Below, in pieces: positions 13,709-13,866 of a stretch of 13,866 nt of DNA. The DNA is from JALZDI01 sp035557095 (lineage in GTDB: Bacteria; Actinomycetota; Actinomycetes; Propionibacteriales; Nocardioidaceae). The position numbers and the translations under genes are program-made. The notes under the pieces were generated by a model. That model was not told the origin of the DNA. It did not search any database and saw only the letters and a program-made list of their open reading frames with translations. Location: NCBI GenBank assembly GCA_035557095.1, contig DATMEB010000114.1, positions 1 to 13,866 of the forward strand, read 5' to 3'. Within the stretch, counting starts at the first letter, position 1; every line of letters begins with the position of its first letter.

Positions 13709-13866
13709 ATGGACCAGCTGTCAGCCGGGCAGGCGTCGTACTCGATCGGGCGGGCGGCAAGAGCGGACGTGAGCGAGATCGTCACGTTGCTGCGCGATGA
13801 CAGCCTGGGCGCCCGGCGTGAACTGGACGATCTCAGGCCGTACGAAGCCGCCTTCGAGGCGATCGA
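13709..13866 (+). CDS. GNAT-family N-acetyltransferase (partial, N-terminus only)
   Basis: The frame is open to the right edge, giving 52 codons from ATG 13709. The text YSIGRAARADVSEIVTLLRD, then DSLGARRELDDLRPYEAAFEAI, is the characteristic opening of GNAT acetyltransferases: a beta-1 strand and alpha-1 helix of the R-x-A-x-x-x-D-x-x-x-I-V-x-L-L type. These transfer an acetyl group from acetyl-CoA to an amine. The acetyl-CoA-binding motif lies beyond the window, so substrate and activity cannot be judged. ATG 13655 would add 18 residues unlike the family; 13709 is preferred. Confidence 0.7.
   Translation, partial: MDQLSAGQASYSIGRAARADVSEIVTLLRDDSLGARRELDDLRPYEAAFEAI

Overview
The window is high-GC DNA with strongly GC-biased third codon positions. 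Many genes appear to start at the first transcribed base, with a TAnnnT hexamer 6-7 nt before ATG or GTG. Together with actinobacterial-type protein families this points to a soil actinobacterium, perhaps of the Nocardioidaceae/Kribbellaceae kind; the genus is a guess. No rRNA, tRNA, CRISPR array or complete mobile element was seen.

Left block (1-3390) is a sugar-uptake and glucosidase locus. A lipoprotein sugar-binding protein of an ABC importer runs leftward off the edge. It is divergent from a LacI-family regulator, which is followed 26 bp later by a GH13 alpha-glucosidase. The 137-bp divergent gap holds two similar cre/LacI-type operator candidates, one on each promoter. The likely logic is a repressor released by an alpha-glucoside, controlling its import and its hydrolysis.

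A gap of about 530 bp (3391-3918) with no convincing gene leads to the central block (3919-8178). This holds a DesK-type membrane histidine kinase, an overlapping NarL/LuxR-type response regulator, and a NatA/NatB-like ABC-2 exporter pair. An 18-bp perfect palindrome just upstream of the kinase promoter recurs, with 16 of 18 bases kept, at the same place upstream of the exporter promoter. It is the best candidate for the binding site of the response regulator.

The block from 8258 to 10237 is accessory in character. It has a 77-aa two-helix membrane protein of the superinfection-immunity (Imm) family type, an unrecognised 193-aa protein on the minus strand, a small one-helix membrane protein, a possible 30-aa membrane peptide, and what looks like a frameshifted gene remnant.

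The right block (10238-13866) starts with a secreted four-cysteine protein whose promoter carries a perfect 16-bp palindrome. A convergent TetR-family regulator follows. After it come a 500-aa protein with a methyltransferase-like N-terminus and TPR-like C-terminus, a 130-aa conserved-looking hypothetical, and the first 52 codons of a GNAT acetyltransferase cut by the right edge.
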